The translations under genes and the position numbers were made by a program. Below the pieces are notes generated by a model that saw nothing but the letters and a program-made list of their open reading frames with translations, was not told where the DNA came from and made no database searches. Below, piece after piece: positions 23,450 through 35,927 of a DNA stretch of 64,000 nt (positions are counted from its first letter, which is position 1; the number at the start of each line of letters is the position of its first letter). The DNA lies in assembly GCA_026008535.1 (NCBI GenBank), contig BRKX01000009.1, positions 36,655,001-36,719,000 on the forward strand. The letters run 5' to 3'. The stretch is from Perilla frutescens (Eukaryota; Streptophyta; Magnoliopsida; Lamiales; Lamiaceae).

Positions 23450-26400
23450 TAGGTGTAAATGGGTTCCCCAAGCCAGACCACTCTAGCATCTTGATCAGAA
23501 TGCCCTAGGTATGGTTTGAGACGATGGCCACTAACTTTAAATTACCCTCCAGTTTTGGGATTTTTCAGCTCAACTGCCCCATTGGGGCATTCCGCATATA
23601 CTTCAAATGGACCAACCCACTTGGTCCTCAAACTTCCTCCCATCAATTTGAACCTTGAATTGTACAAAAGTACTTACTGTCTTGGGAAGAATCTCTTTCT
23701 TCTAATCACTTGATCATGAAGCCTCTTCCTCTTTCCTTGTAAAGCACAACATTATCATAGGCTTCCATTCTCATTTCTTCCAGCTCCTGAATCTGAAATT
23801 TCCTGAAATACCCTATTGCATCCTTATCCATGTTCAGCTTCTGAAGTGCCCATCGTGCCTTGTGCTCTAGCTCGACTGGCAGATGACGACACTTTCCAAA
23901 TAGCATCCGGTATGGGGACATCCCAATTGGAGTTTTGAATGCAGTCCGGTATGCCCACAGGGCATCATCCAAATGGGCACTCCAGTCATTCCTACTTGAA
24001 TTCACTACCTTCCCAAGGATGGCTTTAATTTCTCGATTTGAGACTTCAGCTTGGCCATTTCCTTGTGGATGATAGGCTGTTGTGACTCTATGATTTACTT
24101 CATACTTTTTCAGTAGCCTATCCATCGTTTGGTTGCAAAAATGGGTCCCTTGATCACTGATGATGGACCTGGGCACACCAAACCGGCTAAAAATGTGGGA
24201 TTTTAGAAATGCAGCTACTAACCTTGCATCATTGGTAAGAGTAGCCTTTGCCTCCACCCATTTAGACACATAATCAACTGCCAGGATAATGTAATGGTTC
24301 CTCTTGGAATTTGCAAGGGGTCCCATAAAATCCATTCCCCAAACATCGAAAATTTCCACTGGCATGATGGGCGTCATGGGCATTTCATTCCTTCTTGTGA
24401 TGTTCCCGACCCTTTGGCATTGATCACACCTTTTGCAAACATCATGGGCATCTTTGAAAATGGTGGGCCAAAAGAACACACAGTCCAGAACTCTTCTCGC
24501 TGTTGGGTTTGGTCCAAAATGCCCTCCGCAAGCATAATTGTGACAATGCTTCAAAATCTCCTTAATTTCATAATCTGGGACACATCTTCTTATGATTTGA
24601 TCAGCACATCTTCTCCATAGAATAGGGCTACCTAGGAATAGAACTTGCTCTCTTGCCTCAGTTTATTCTTTTGGCACCTTGAGTACCCAATTGGCAGCTC
24701 TCTGGACTCCAAAAAGTTCACTATATCTGCATACCAGGGCTCATGTGTGCCTCGTGCTGAGTACAAATGCTCATCAGGAAAATGATCTGTAATGGGCATC
24801 TCATCGCCTTTTTTGTTTAGCACCCTGCTCAGATGATCAACTACTAAATTCTGTGCCCCACTCTTATCTTTTATCTCGACATCAAACTCCTGCAAGAGCA
24901 GGATCCACCTAATTAGTCTCTGCTTCATTTCCTTCTTGGCCATCAAGTGCCTCAGGGCACTGTGATCTGTATAAACAATGCTCTTTGCTCCCAGAAGATA
25001 AGACTGAAACTTCTCGAATGCAAACACTACTGCCAATAGCTCCTTTTCAGTAGTGGTGTAATTACACTATGCCCCGTTCAGATTTTTGGAGGCATAGTAA
25101 ATTACATGGCTTTCTTTTCCTCTCTTCTGACCTAGTACAACACCGACAGCGTATCCACTAGCGTCACACATAATCTCAAAGGGCATTCCCCAATCTGGTG
25201 GTTGAATAACCGGTGCTGTGACCAGTTGCTTCTTTAGAAAATTGAATGCCTTCTTACATTCCTCATCAAATTCAAAAGAGATTTTTACAAAATCTTCTAT
25301 AAATCTTCTGTCAAATCCAGCGTGCCCCAGAAATCTTCTCACTTGCTTCACCGAAGTGGGATTTGGCAATCTTTCTATTATATCCACTTTGGCTTTATCG
25401 ACCTCAATGCCCCTCTCAGAAATCACATAGCCTAGTACAATGCCCTCTCTGACCATAAAATGACATTTTTTGTAGTTCAGCACTAGGCATTTGTCCACAC
25501 AATGCTGCAACACCTTCTCTAGATTATCTAGGCATCGATCAAAGCAGCTTCCATACACCGTGAAGTCATCCATGAATACTTTAATGTAGTTCTCGAGTAA
25601 ATCAGAGAATATGCACATCATACATCGCTGAAATGTGCCAGGAGCATTGCAGAGGCCAAAGGGCATTCTGCGATAGGCAAATATGCCGAATGGGTACGTA
25701 AATGTTATTTTCTCCTGGTCCTCTTGACTCACTACAATTTGCATGTATCCTGAGTACCCATCTAAAAAATAAAAGAACTTGTTTCCTGCGAGTCTCTCCA
25801 ACATCTGGTCAATGAACGGAAGTAGGAAATGATCCTTCCACATGACTGTGTTCAGCTTCCGGTAGTCAATGCAAACTCTCCAGCCAGTTCGCAGTCGTGT
25901 GGGCAGAAGCTCTCCCTTCTCATTTTTCACCACTTGAATGCCCGACTTTTTGGGCACAACATGGATTAGATTGACCCGCTTGCTATCTGAAATAGGGTAT
26001 ATAATGCCCTGGTCCCATAGCTTAATAATCTCCTTTAGCACCACATCCTTCATCACTGGGTTGAGCTTTCTTTGTGGATCACGAACGGGCTTTGCATCAT
26101 CTTCCAACATAATTTTATGCATGCAAACCGCTGGGCTAATGCCCTTTATATCTACCAAAGTCCATCCGAGTGCCTCCTTGTACAGTCTCAACAATCTCAA
26201 AAGGTGGTCCTCATCAGCTTGATTCAACCCCCCACTTATGATTACAGGGAGAGTCTTATTATTCCCCAAATAGGCATACTTCAAATGCCTCAGTAATGCC
26301 TTCAATTCTAGCATGGGCACTTTGACAATAGAAGGCATCAGCTTATCATCATTTCTCCGAATGGGCACACCATAATCCACACAGTCGCATGGCATTTCTT

Positions 26401-27018
26401 CCAATGAATACAACATCATAATTCATTCCTCGATGTCATCGTCTTCATCCATGACATCTTGGTCAGTCAGTCCATCCCACAATGCCCATTTCAATGGATC
26501 TCTATTGCTCACAATGGATAGGATGGATCGACTCGGGTGACGAAAGGTATTCACAAAACTGCAATTCTCTGTAACTGGGGGTGCTTTAATGCTTCAAATA
26601 TGTTAAATGTCACTGTTTCCCCATCAAACTCACACGTTAGTGTGCCCTTATCCACATCAATCTTAGTCCGAGCTGTCTTCATGAAAGGCCTTCCCAGCAA
26701 TAACACTGAAGAATTTAAAGTCGCTGTGCCCATATCAAGCACATAAAAATCTGCTGGGAAAATAAGCTCGTCCACTTTGACTAATACATCTTCAATGAGG
26801 CCTTCTGGATATACATTAGACCTGTCAGCAAACTGAATGATGACACGGGTCTCTTTCAAAGGTTCAATCTTCAATTCTTTGAACACCGACAGCGGCATTA
26901 CGTTGATTGATGCCCCCAAATCCAGCATGACCTTCTCCACTTTCTTGTTCCCTATGATATAAGGAATCATGAACATCCCTGGATCATTACATTTCTTGGG
27001 TAATTTTTTCTGTATCAC
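23450..27018 (-). pseudogene. Athila pol: protease, RT, RNase H, integrase (broken)
   Basis: Read on the minus strand. Aspartic protease (27018-26551) has LDLGASINVMPLSVF. Reverse transcriptase (26419 onward) has KAVK-type RNA-binding blocks, CIDYRKLN and the Athila-type active site FMDDFTVYGS near 25570. RNase H has IMCDASGYAVGVVLG and YTDHSALRHL. Integrase (24554 onward) has a zinc finger CKRCDQCQR, then VWGMDFMGP, SDQGTHF, HPQGNGQAEVSNRE, and a degraded C-terminal part to about 23450. RT and RNase H share one frame interrupted at about 25060. Frameshifts separate protease from RT and RNase H from integrase. It is non-functional but every catalytic block is visible. Confidence 0.9.
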
Positions 27019-27063
27019 AACCGATACATTCTCTCTAACTAAGAACCTTGGATCGTCATTGAA

Positions 27064-28817
27064 TCACACCTTTCTGGTGCAAAGCTCCTTTAGAAACTGG
27101 GCATACCGCGGCACTTGTTTGATTTCCTCAATCAGTGAAATATTGATTTCTACTTTGCTGAATACTTTAAGCATTTCCCTGGATTCTTCTTCTTTTCTAT
27201 TTTGTGCCGATCTCCCTGGAAAGGGAGGCTTCCGTTTTATTAGAATGAGCACTTTAGCAGGCTGCTTTACTTCTAGAATGGGCACAGTATTCTCCTGTTC
27301 AGCTTCTTGTGCCTCGTCCTCTGTGGGAATTTTTTCCACTTCTTCCTCCAAGGGCACATTGTTCTCCTCTTTTACTAGTGTGACCATCTCTGGAAGTTCT
27401 TTTCCACTCCTTAAAGCCACTGCATTCACATGCTCTCTCGGATTCTCAACCTGGGAAGGCAGCTTCCCATTTTTCTCCTCCATCTTGTGCATGGCTTGAG
27501 CCAATTAATTGATTTACTTGCTCATATGTGAGAGACCAGCTTGAGTCTCTTGCTTAAACTTTTCATTCTCCTCAGCCATGGTAAATAGAAGATCTTCCAG
27601 CTGTTGCTTCATTTTCTCCTTTGGTGGCGGTAATGGGCGTGCAGGATGCCCATCCTCTGGCCTTCTCTATCTGAAATTTTCATGGTCTCTCCAGCCAGGA
27701 TTATAAGTCTGGGAATGGGGATCATATCTTCTGGAATGCCCATTCTTTCCATCTACAGTGTTTACTTCTTCCACTTCGTCTTGTAGAGTAGGACATTCAT
27801 CCGTGAAATGAGATATGCTTTTGCATACTCCACAAGGTCTGGGCTTCTTCGCCATGCTCACACCGGACAAGATTTTTTCGATCTTGTCGCACAATCTATC
27901 AATCCTGCTGTCCTGATCTGGTGCCCTTTCTGATTCGCTTACAATCTGAATGTCCTCTCCACCGAAGTCTCGGTTGTCTTCAGCCATTTCTGGAGAATTC
28001 TGAATGCTTCAACAGGCTGTTTGTTCAAAATAGATCCTCCACATGAGGTATTCACGATCGTCCTCTCATGTGGTCTCAATCCTCCGATAAAATACTGAAT
28101 CAAATCGTGTTCAGTAATCTGGTTTTGTGGGTATTTCACCAGCATCACCTGGAATCTTCCCCAGTAATCATAGAAACTTTCGTTAGTTCCCATCTTCAGG
28201 CTCCCTATCCTTCTTCTCATTTCTCGCACTCTGGATGCTGGGAAATATTTCTCCAAAAACTTCTATTGAAGGTGTCACCATGTTATCACAGCGCCAGTAG
28301 GTAGTGTGTACAGCCAGTCTCGTGCCTCATCTTGAAGGGTGAAAGAGAACGAGACCAACTACACATACTTCTCTCATCCATGGTCGGATGGTTGAGTTTG
28401 ACAAACCATCTCAAAATCTTGCAAGTGCCTTTGTGGATCCTCTCCGGGCATTCCGTGGAACTTTGGCAAGATCTGGATAAAGTTTATATGAATATCCCAG
28501 TTCCGAGTCACAGCAAGGAGTGTAATGCCCATCGGGCGTAGATTCATGTTGGTCGGAAAAACCAACTGCCTTAGAGTCCTGTTATAATCCACATTGCCAT
28601 TTGCGGCTATGTTGATGTTGTGGCCGTTCTCAAACTGTCCTTCCTCCTCGTGCCCTTCATCTCCTTGATCTTCTTGATCTTTTGGTAGTGGTGTGGGCTC
28701 ACGAGGTCTATTTACGGCTTGGCGTGCCCTCTTTGCTGCTGCCCTATTTTTCCTCGAAGTCTTCTCTATCTCCAGATCGTACAATAGAGTCTCCTCTGAG
28801 GAGCCTATGGGCATCAA
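27064..28817 (-). pseudogene. Athila gag (broken)
   Basis: Minus-strand frames give the Athila-type capsid protein. The N-terminal charged region (MMPIGSSEE) leads into IQILPKFHGMPGEDPQRHLQDFE (28500-28400). After a break come KYFPASRVREMRRRIGSL and ESFYDYWGRFQVMLVKYP, hallmarks of this gag group. A CCHC knuckle, C-G-V-C..H-F-T-D-E-C, lies at about 27840-27800. A Lys/Glu-rich linker (27504-27064) leads to protease. Stops and shifts occur near 28370, 28260, 27660 and 27505. Confidence 0.87.
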
Positions 28818-28865
28818 CTTCCAGGCTCACCAATTGTGGAAGATAAAATCACTAGAAACCAACTC

Positions 28866-28881
28866 TCCAGTAAGGGCACCA
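28866..28881 (-). other. Candidate primer-binding site of Athila element
   Basis: Four bases from the LTR end the minus strand reads TGGTGCCCTTACTGGA. It partly resembles the tRNA-Asp type PBS (TGGCGCCGTTGCCGG) usual for Athila, with several mismatches, so it is either decayed or uses another tRNA. Confidence 0.5.
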
Positions 28882-28885
28882 ATTT

Positions 28886-30453
28886 TGACGCGCAGTCATT
28901 TCGCGCTCAAAAATAATTTATAACTCCTGTGCCCACAACGAGCGTAGCCAGCTAATGAGTACGGGTTGATCCCACAGAGAGTTGTTGTGATTCTACCTTC
29001 AAGTAACCAATCATAAAAAAAGAGGGGTTTGGTTTGTTGTCACTACTGGAAATTAAATCTGCAAAATAAAGTAAAGAAAATATCAAATAACAAAGGTGCT
29101 GGCGTTTGAACTTGAATTTGGTTTAAATATTTATCAACTCGATCATAGGCACACCGATTTTCATACATGATAAATCATCTAGTTATCGAGATCGGATTCC
29201 TCTCTGCGTCTCCTCATTCATCCTTTCATTTTAGACTTAAAAGTAATTCCTCATCAATTAAATCCCTAATCAGTCACCCACCCCCCCGATTCCCTAAAGA
29301 GATGTAAGTGAACAAATAGCAGTGTGCCCTAGACGAACCCAGATTTATTGTGTTTATTGATTTCTCGTGTGCCCACAACAACCTATTGATTCCCTTATTA
29401 CTATATGAATAAACACACAGTCATCAATCACTAATTCAATTAATAGTGGTGTGCCTTCTTTACCTAACGAGTGATCAGCCACATTGGGCATTTGAGACAC
29501 ACACTCACGTGGAACAAAGCACAAGAATCAACAGAAACCTATCATGTATTACTATGCCATTTTGGCCTCACAAGTCCAGATTTATAGTCAAACCATTTTC
29601 ATTGTTCAAACACCATAATTAAAAGTCTAGCCAAGCATGCTAGACATAATTAAAATTGCAGAAATGAAAGACATAATTGTAAAGGAAACTTACTGAATTT
29701 AATTCACAAAAATACAAAACATAAACGTTGAGTTTGAAAACATAATCCTAAGTCCCAAAGGCTTAAGGCCGATGGATTGTTTCTTGCTGCAAAGCAGCGT
29801 ACGGAAATGAAAATGTAGGAAAGTAAAATTGTAGCAATATTTTTTTCACTTCCCAAAGCTTCCATTTCTAGAAATTAAAATAGCTTAAATAGTTACATTT
29901 CCGAATTAGAGATCCCCCAACAGGCTGGGCTCTTCACTAGATTTCAGGAACTGGCGTGCCCTCTCTGATCTGACTGGATAAGCACAAGTTAACCAAATCC
30001 CTATTTTTTAGGGATTGTGCTTATCTCTTTGTTTCAGCGCCTCTAAAAGTCCAGTCCACCCCCAACTCTTCTTTGGATAATGTAGCTATCTTTCTTATCT
30101 CTTTCTTCCAACTGACTCCGGGTCTCTCGCAATCGCCCTAGCCCAGCCCATTGTTGTCAAGTCTGCACGAGCAAAGTGGGCACGATATCTTGCAGTCAGC
30201 CTCATCCATCTCTGATATGCATATTCTGTCACCTGAATATAGGATAAGTGCTGAAAGAAGTCCTCTGTGCCTCTGACTGAAGATTTAGCTTGGATTTTGC
30301 TTGAATAATTGGGCATAAAATGCCCCCTTTCGCCAGACTTGACCTCCGCAATGCCCCATCACCCCATCCTGGTTCTTTTTAACTCAAAACACACTAAAGG
30401 ACATTTATAACGAACAAAATGCCCATAAAAACATGAAATAAATGGACTTATCA
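28886..30453 (-). repeat. Athila 5' LTR
   Basis: A 1568-bp LTR with minus-strand start TGATAAGTCC and end GCGCGTCA, flanked by AACGG. It is the unduplicated counterpart of 11255-12953. Confidence 0.92.
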
Positions 30454-30760
30454 AACGGTAAAATGACGTGTCAAACCATTATTACCGTTGGACCCACTAC
30501 TTCTTTTCTCATTTATCTTCAATGGATAAATTTGAAAACTAATCAATGGATTAATCAGAACCGTTCAAATTAGCCCCTCTCAAATCCTTTTTACCATTGA
30601 ATTCACCGTCTACTTGTAGACTATATATAAATTGGCCGAATCCCTTCTCAGTTCACCCAAAAAGCCAATCTAGCATTCAAGCATTCCTTCTCAGAGCTTC
30701 AATCAAGAGATCTTTCTCCTCAAAAGGGTTCCAGAAAATCTCCCAATTCTTTCATTAATC
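30454..30760 (+). promoter_or_regulatory. Putative promoter/leader of Sirevirus frame A
   Basis: Sirevirus sequence resumes here after the Athila insertion. It contains TGACGTGTC (30463-30471, a bZIP-type ACGT core), TTACCGTTG (about 30482) and a strong TATA-like CTATATATAA (30621-30630) 131-140 bases before the ATG. The segment between looks like a plant 5' leader. TTACCGTTG also occurs ahead of frames B and C. Promoter activity is inferred only. Confidence 0.45.
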
Positions 30761-32161
30761 ATGGCTCAATTCTCTGCCAATCCCAATCGAAAAAAGTACA
30801 ACTTTAAGTTGTTCTGCGAAGATTCCACAACTTTCAGAGAAGATATCTGTAGAGATAAATTCTTTAATCCCATGGTCTTTAGAGAGGTCAGTGAAAATTC
30901 AGAATTGTGTGAAAGGATCATCACACTGGTAAAGAAGGCCAAGCTCAAGATCTTCACTAAATTGCTCCATCAAGAGTCTATCCTGAAGCCGTGGTGGAAT
31001 TCTTTCTCAATTCAAAATATGAAGAGAATTCTCAAGAAATCATAACTGAGGTGAGGGGGCAGAAACTTATCGTCACTCCGGACACTCCGAGAAAGATTTT
31101 TAAAATTCCGAGCTTTAGATGCAAGCTTGAAGATGTATGGGTAGATCCTGAGTTAAGCTACAGTAGATGGAAAAAGGACAGGGTAACTCAGGAGTATCAT
31201 ATCAATCATATGATAACCAAATTCAAGGAAGAATATCAAATGTTAGCTGCCATTACCACCGGGATGCTCATAGGAGCAACAAGATCTTATTCGAAAATGT
31301 CGAAACCTAAGTATAAAATTTACAGAGCCACCTGCAGAGAGATAAAGGTAAACTGGGCACAATATTTCTTCGATCAACTGAAGAAATATATGGAGATTGT
31401 TAAAGATAAAACCGAGAGCGACAAACTCTTTCCACAGAAGATGTGCTTCCTAAATTGGGTTAGCATAATTCTGAAAAAACTACTTCCAGAATTAATGAAT
31501 GCAGAAACTGAATCTCTGCTAGTTGATCCAAGTGACTTTCTGCCAAGATCATCAAGACGTGCACTAGAGCAGCCAGTAAAGATCAAAGAACCCAGACTCG
31601 GCAAAGTAAGATTAAAGTACCAGATGTATAAGACAAATGAAAGGCCAAGGTGACTGAACAAGTCAAAGAAGAATCATCCGATTCAGAGAATGACATTCCC
31701 ATCAGTCAAAGATTCGTGTTAACAAGACATGAAAATAAGGGACAGGCTGAGACAAGTGCAGCTGAAACACCAGTTCAACCGGAGCTTGCTGAAAAGAAGC
31801 TCAAGGAAACTCAACTGGGTCTAAACCACTAACCCAGGTGAAGACCTCTGCACAGGTAAAATAGGAAGCTGAAGAAAAAGCTGAACCAAAGAGAACCAAT
31901 GTTCAGACAAGGAAGGGCACAACATCTCCACAAAACACTGCAACTGATGTCACTCAGTCAGACAAGCAGCACAGCAGTTCATCAGTTCAATTCTAAAGTC
32001 ATCATGAGGAGCTGATCAAACACCTGCAAGAACAGGTACAACTGCTCTCTGAATCGATCAAGGAGCTGCAGGCTCACACTGGATTGAAATCATCTGAAGG
32101 AAGATCTCAAGATATCAAAGATGAACCAAACAGTTCCAGTGAGCCAGCCCCTAAGAAATGA
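30761..32161 (+). pseudogene. Sirevirus extra frame A (plant-transposon domain)
   Basis: The frame starts MAQFSANP and ends at a TGA at 32159. A frameshift lies between about 30960 and 31000, another near 31650, and stops follow in the tail. After joining the frames conceptually, the N-terminal part carries a block V-V-E-F-F..V-R-G-Q-K-L-I-V-T..I-F-K-I-P (31000-31110). Further on is VNWAQYFFDQLKKYM (about 31350) followed by a hydrophobic helix ending LLPE. The tail is Ser/Glu/Lys-rich with a short coiled-coil-like HLQEQVQLLSES. Both blocks recur in frames B and C. It sits where Sireviruses carry an env-like frame, but no signal peptide or membrane helix is evident. The function is unknown. 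Confidence 0.7.
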
Positions 32162-32523
32162 AAAACTAAACGCAAGATAAACTGAAGGCCAGTCAAGTCA
32201 ACTGACTAAAGCCTTAGGCTAACTTCTTGTAATTCAGTTTATCTTTTGAAATATTAATGAAAATATTTTTCTTAGAAACAAATGTCTTGTCAACATTTAT
32301 TTTGAAATTCTTACCGTTGAATTCCTAATAACAGGCATTTAAGGCCAAAAGTAAAAAAAGGACACTGTTCCTTCAACAATTTATGAGTATCATTTATTGC
32401 TCATAAATCAATCCAGATCTAGTCCTTTTGCTAGAAGAGACACACTCATTTCTCAAATCATGCAAGAGAAGTCTCTTCACTTTCCAACTCTCTCAACCAA
32501 AAATTCTAGCCAAAACTTCTTTA
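32162..32523 (+). promoter_or_regulatory. Spacer between frames A and B, putative promoter of B
   Basis: A probable 3' end of frame A is followed by AT-rich DNA and the motif TTACCGTTG (32311-32319). About 120 bases before the ATG of frame B there is only a weak TATA-like TCATAAATC. Regulatory function is inferred from the repeated motif and position. Confidence 0.35.
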
Positions 32524-35390
32524 ATGGCCGAATTACTCAGCTCCTCCAATTCATTCAAAAACTAGTTGTTGAGAGACAAATTCCTTGAAAGGAAGAAGTT
32601 CCAGGAAATTCTTGGTGAATCAAACAGTCCAAGCCTGCTTGTTAGTCTTAACAAGACAGGAATTCTCTGTTACCTGAAAACACCACCAAGGTTCTTTAGA
32701 CAAAACCGGGTGTGTGAATTTTTTCTTCAAGCACGAGTTAGTGCAAATGGCAAGGAAATATCATCAGTTATCAATGGCCAATTGATCAAGATAACTGAAG
32801 AAACAGTTGCTAAAGTTTTTCAACTTCCAAGGCAAGGAGCAACAATTCAAGAATTGAGTGAAGCAGTTGAACCATACTGGAGAAGGTGGAAAGCCCCCAC
32901 CCGCAGAAAAGCATTCAGTTTTACCACAACTAAATATAACTATTTAAGCTATTTAATTTTCTGGAAAACGCAGTTAGAAATTTGGTAACTTTGCTACAAT
33001 ATTTTATTTTCGCATTTTACATTTCATACGTTGTTGAGGCAGCAAGAAACAATCCATAGGCCTTAAGCCTTTGGGAATGAGGATTATGGTTATGATCTTA
33101 ACGTTGGTATTGAGTATTTTTGCCTATTAATTCAGTAAGTTTTCGTTATTATTATGTCTTTCAATTCTGCAAATTTAATTATTCTAGCATGCTTGGCTAG
33201 ACCTTTTAATTCCGGTGTTTGAACACATGAAAATGGTTTAAGTTTGAAATTGGGCTCGTGAGGCCAAAATGGGCATAGTAATGCATGATAGATTTCCATT
33301 GATTCTTGAGCCTGTTCCACATGAGTGTGTGTCTGAAATGCCCAATGTGGCTGATCACTCGTTTGGCGTAGAGGGCACACAACTATTAATTAAATTAGCA
33401 AATCGTGACTGTGTGTTGGTTCATATAGTAATAAGGGAATCAATGGGTTGTTGTGGGCACACGAGGAATCGGTAAACACAATAAAATTAGGTTTGTCTAG
33501 GGCACACTACTGTCTATTTATTTATATCTATTTGGGGAACCGGAGGATGGATGATAGATTAGGGATTTAATTGATGAGGAATCGCTTTTAAGTCTATAAT
33601 GTAAGGATGAATAAGGAGACGCAGAGAGGAATCCGGTCTCCATAACTGGGTGACTTAACATGTATAAAAATCGGTGTGCCTATGATCGAGTCATTTATAT
33701 TTAAACTAAATTCTAGTTCAAATACAGGAACCCGTTTTGTTTGATATTTCATTTAAGTTTTATTTTACAGATTTAGTTTACAGTAAAGTGACAACAAACC
33801 AACCCCCTTTTGTGATTGGTTACTCGAAGGTGGAATCACAACAGCTCTCTGTGGGATTGACCCGTACTCATGAGCTAGCTACGCTCGCTATGGGTATAGG
33901 AGTTACAGATTTATTTTGAGTGTGAAATGACCGCGCGTCAATGAGAAACAAACTGGGCAGAGTTTGTGTTTTCTCAGATCAAGCATCATGTCCTCAAGGC
34001 CTCCAACTCAAAGAGAACAAAGAAGTTTGAGTCTATGGTGGGACTCGTTCTTAGGATGAGCAAGATGATTGAAGACATCTTGAAGCTGCCAAATGATGAT
34101 GCTTTACCAGTTCTTGTCTTCAACTGGATTCGCAAGAAAGGAAGCATTCATCTTCAGTCACTTAAGAAGAAAAGGAGGACCAAGGAAAAAATAAGTGCCA
34201 CAACCTCAAACAACTCAACTGCCAATGCCGTTCCGTCACCAGTATTAAAGAATGGATCATCAACCGATTTCTAAGTTTGTTCTGATCCAGATGAGCCTAT
34301 TCCATTCATCGGAATCACTCATCCAGACTATGGAGCTGATTACTTCAGGAGTACTTGCCCTCCTCTCCAACTGACGGAAGAAAATATTCACACTTTCTAC
34401 AGTGGTGAATATGCAGCTAAGAGTTCACAGAAAGAGGTAACCAATTTACTTCTCACTCAGTTTGCATTCGTGGCTATGCAAGATCAAGAGCTTTTTAAGA
34501 AACTGGACTAGTATTTCTACTGGTACAACTGGAGACATTCAATATCTATCTAGTCCCATTTCTTGATCACTGTCTTACATGGCATGAACTTTTGGCAAAG
34601 AGAAGAAGTTTGGAGCTTAAAATGGATATGATCTTCAAATCCATTTCCTCCAACGATAGTGCAAGTTCAGAGGATTATGAGTCATCGACTAACCAACAAA
34701 TCCCTCTAACTGCCCTACTTACCGAACTAAGACGTGACATTATGGCTCAAGAAGAAGCAGGAGTCCAGCAGCCAGCCAACTGCACAACTAGCCCTGCCTG
34801 CCAAAAACTGAATTTTGACAATTTGTCAAATCAGTAAGTCGAGCCACCTCGACCAACTAGACCTACAACTGAGCAGATACACAGAGATCCACTTCTCATC
34901 CCAATTGCAGTGAATCAAGAATGTAAATATTGAAGACACTGCCATATCACCAAATCTCTTGTCTAAGAGATATGTCATCCCACTGATAGCTTCAAGCTCA
35001 AAGACAGCCGCCCAACTGAATTCTCAAGAAGTTCAGTTCAAGTCACCCATTAAGAGGAACTTGCAGAGAAGGTGAAGACTCACGTTAACTGAAGCTAAAC
35101 AATGGAGTCAATACGTGAGAAACACAATGCTAGAGAAGCTAACTGAAGAAACTGGATCTGCATCAAAGAAGGAAAGACCAAACTGCTCTAAGAAAAATAG
35201 TGAAGAGAATCCAGTTCGCCCCATCAAAAAGAGAAAACTGACTGAGATTTGATCCAATAGTTCAGAAATTGATATCATTAGTTTAGTGATGAATCAGTTA
35301 AGGGGGCCAAGCAGAAGACACGACAGAACTGATCGATCAGTTACCACATCGTCAGTTCTCAAGTCATCAGTTGGATTGTATCCCAATTGA
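32524..35390 (+). pseudogene. Sirevirus extra frame B (split by truncated LTR)
   Basis: It opens MAELLSSS and meets a TAG at codon 14 (32563). The same frame then continues with CEFFLQAR..INGQLIKITEET..VFQLPRQG, aligned with the first block of frames A and C. At about 32929 it is cut by an Athila LTR fragment. After the fragment (33941 on) the second block, NWAEFVFSQIKHHVLKA, appears, followed by a basic stretch KKKRRTKEK (a possible nuclear signal), stops at 34272, 34509 and 34551, and YFYWYNWRH, matching YLRWYLWRF of frame C. Roughly 50 codons expected between the blocks are missing, so the LTR fragment replaced part of the gene. The tail is recognisable to about 35390. Function unknown. 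Confidence 0.68.
32929..33940 (+). repeat. 5'-truncated Athila LTR inside frame B
   Basis: About 1.0 kb matches the Athila LTRs in forward orientation, from the AACTATTTAAGC segment through AGCATGCTTGGCTAGAC to the terminus GACCGCGCGTCA at 33940. Roughly the first 550 bases of the LTR are absent, and no target duplication is visible. This is an older, more diverged copy than the two LTRs at 11255 and 28886. A truncated solo LTR with flanking deletion is the simplest reading. Confidence 0.85.
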
Positions 35391-35927
35391 CACATGATAA
35401 GTTTTTGAATTATTTATTCTTTAAACTTATTCTAAATAAATTATTACCGTTGTGATTCATTAAAATTTTATCATAATCCAATAGATATAATTATTTTTCA
35501 AAATAGAAGATCTCTCACAAATAGCTAGCATTAATGCTACTGACTAAAATCAACCACTAAAGTGGAAAGTGAGTTGATCGATTGAGAGATATAATAGCAG
35601 AATCCTGCAACAAATATTTGCTATTTACAGCAACTACCCTATTTTTAAATGGATGAAATCTCAACCGCTGATCCAAAGTAAGGCTAAGCTTATGGACGGC
35701 TGAGATATCTATTACATTTAACCAGTTGAGCATCAGTCAAATCCATTAACTGATCAGCTGAAGGGTACTCGAGTGCAACTCGTAGTACATGCATGCAAAG
35801 CTTCTTTTATATGCTAAGGAGAAATCAATTAAGATCACATATGTATTTTCATAACTCTCCTTGCATTGCTTTGCAGCCATCTCTCTCTACTCCATTCCAC
35901 TCTCTGAAATACTCTCACTTTTGCAGA
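35391..35927 (+). promoter_or_regulatory. Spacer between frames B and C, putative promoter of C
   Basis: AT-rich spacer with TTACCGTTG (35444-35452), ACTCGTAGTACATGCATGCA and a TATA-like TTTATATGC about 115 bases before the ATG of frame C. Promoter function is inferred from the parallel to the other spacers. Confidence 0.35.

Larger units (their letters stand above)
11255..30453 (-). mobile_element. Ty3/gypsy Athila-type retrotransposon with env-like frame
   Basis: Reverse-oriented element with direct LTRs (11255-12953 and 28886-30453) and the exact 5-bp duplication AACGG at 11250-11254 and 30454-30458. On the minus strand the order is LTR, gag, protease, RT, RNase H, integrase, env-like frame, LTR. 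The protease DLGAS motif, RT FMDDF box and gag KYFPASR motif mark the Athila group. Without the CRM-like insertion it is about 12.3 kb, normal for Athila. All genes carry stops or frameshifts. By eye the two LTRs differ at about one base in twenty over the first 200 bases, apart from a tandem duplication in the left copy. Confidence 0.92.
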
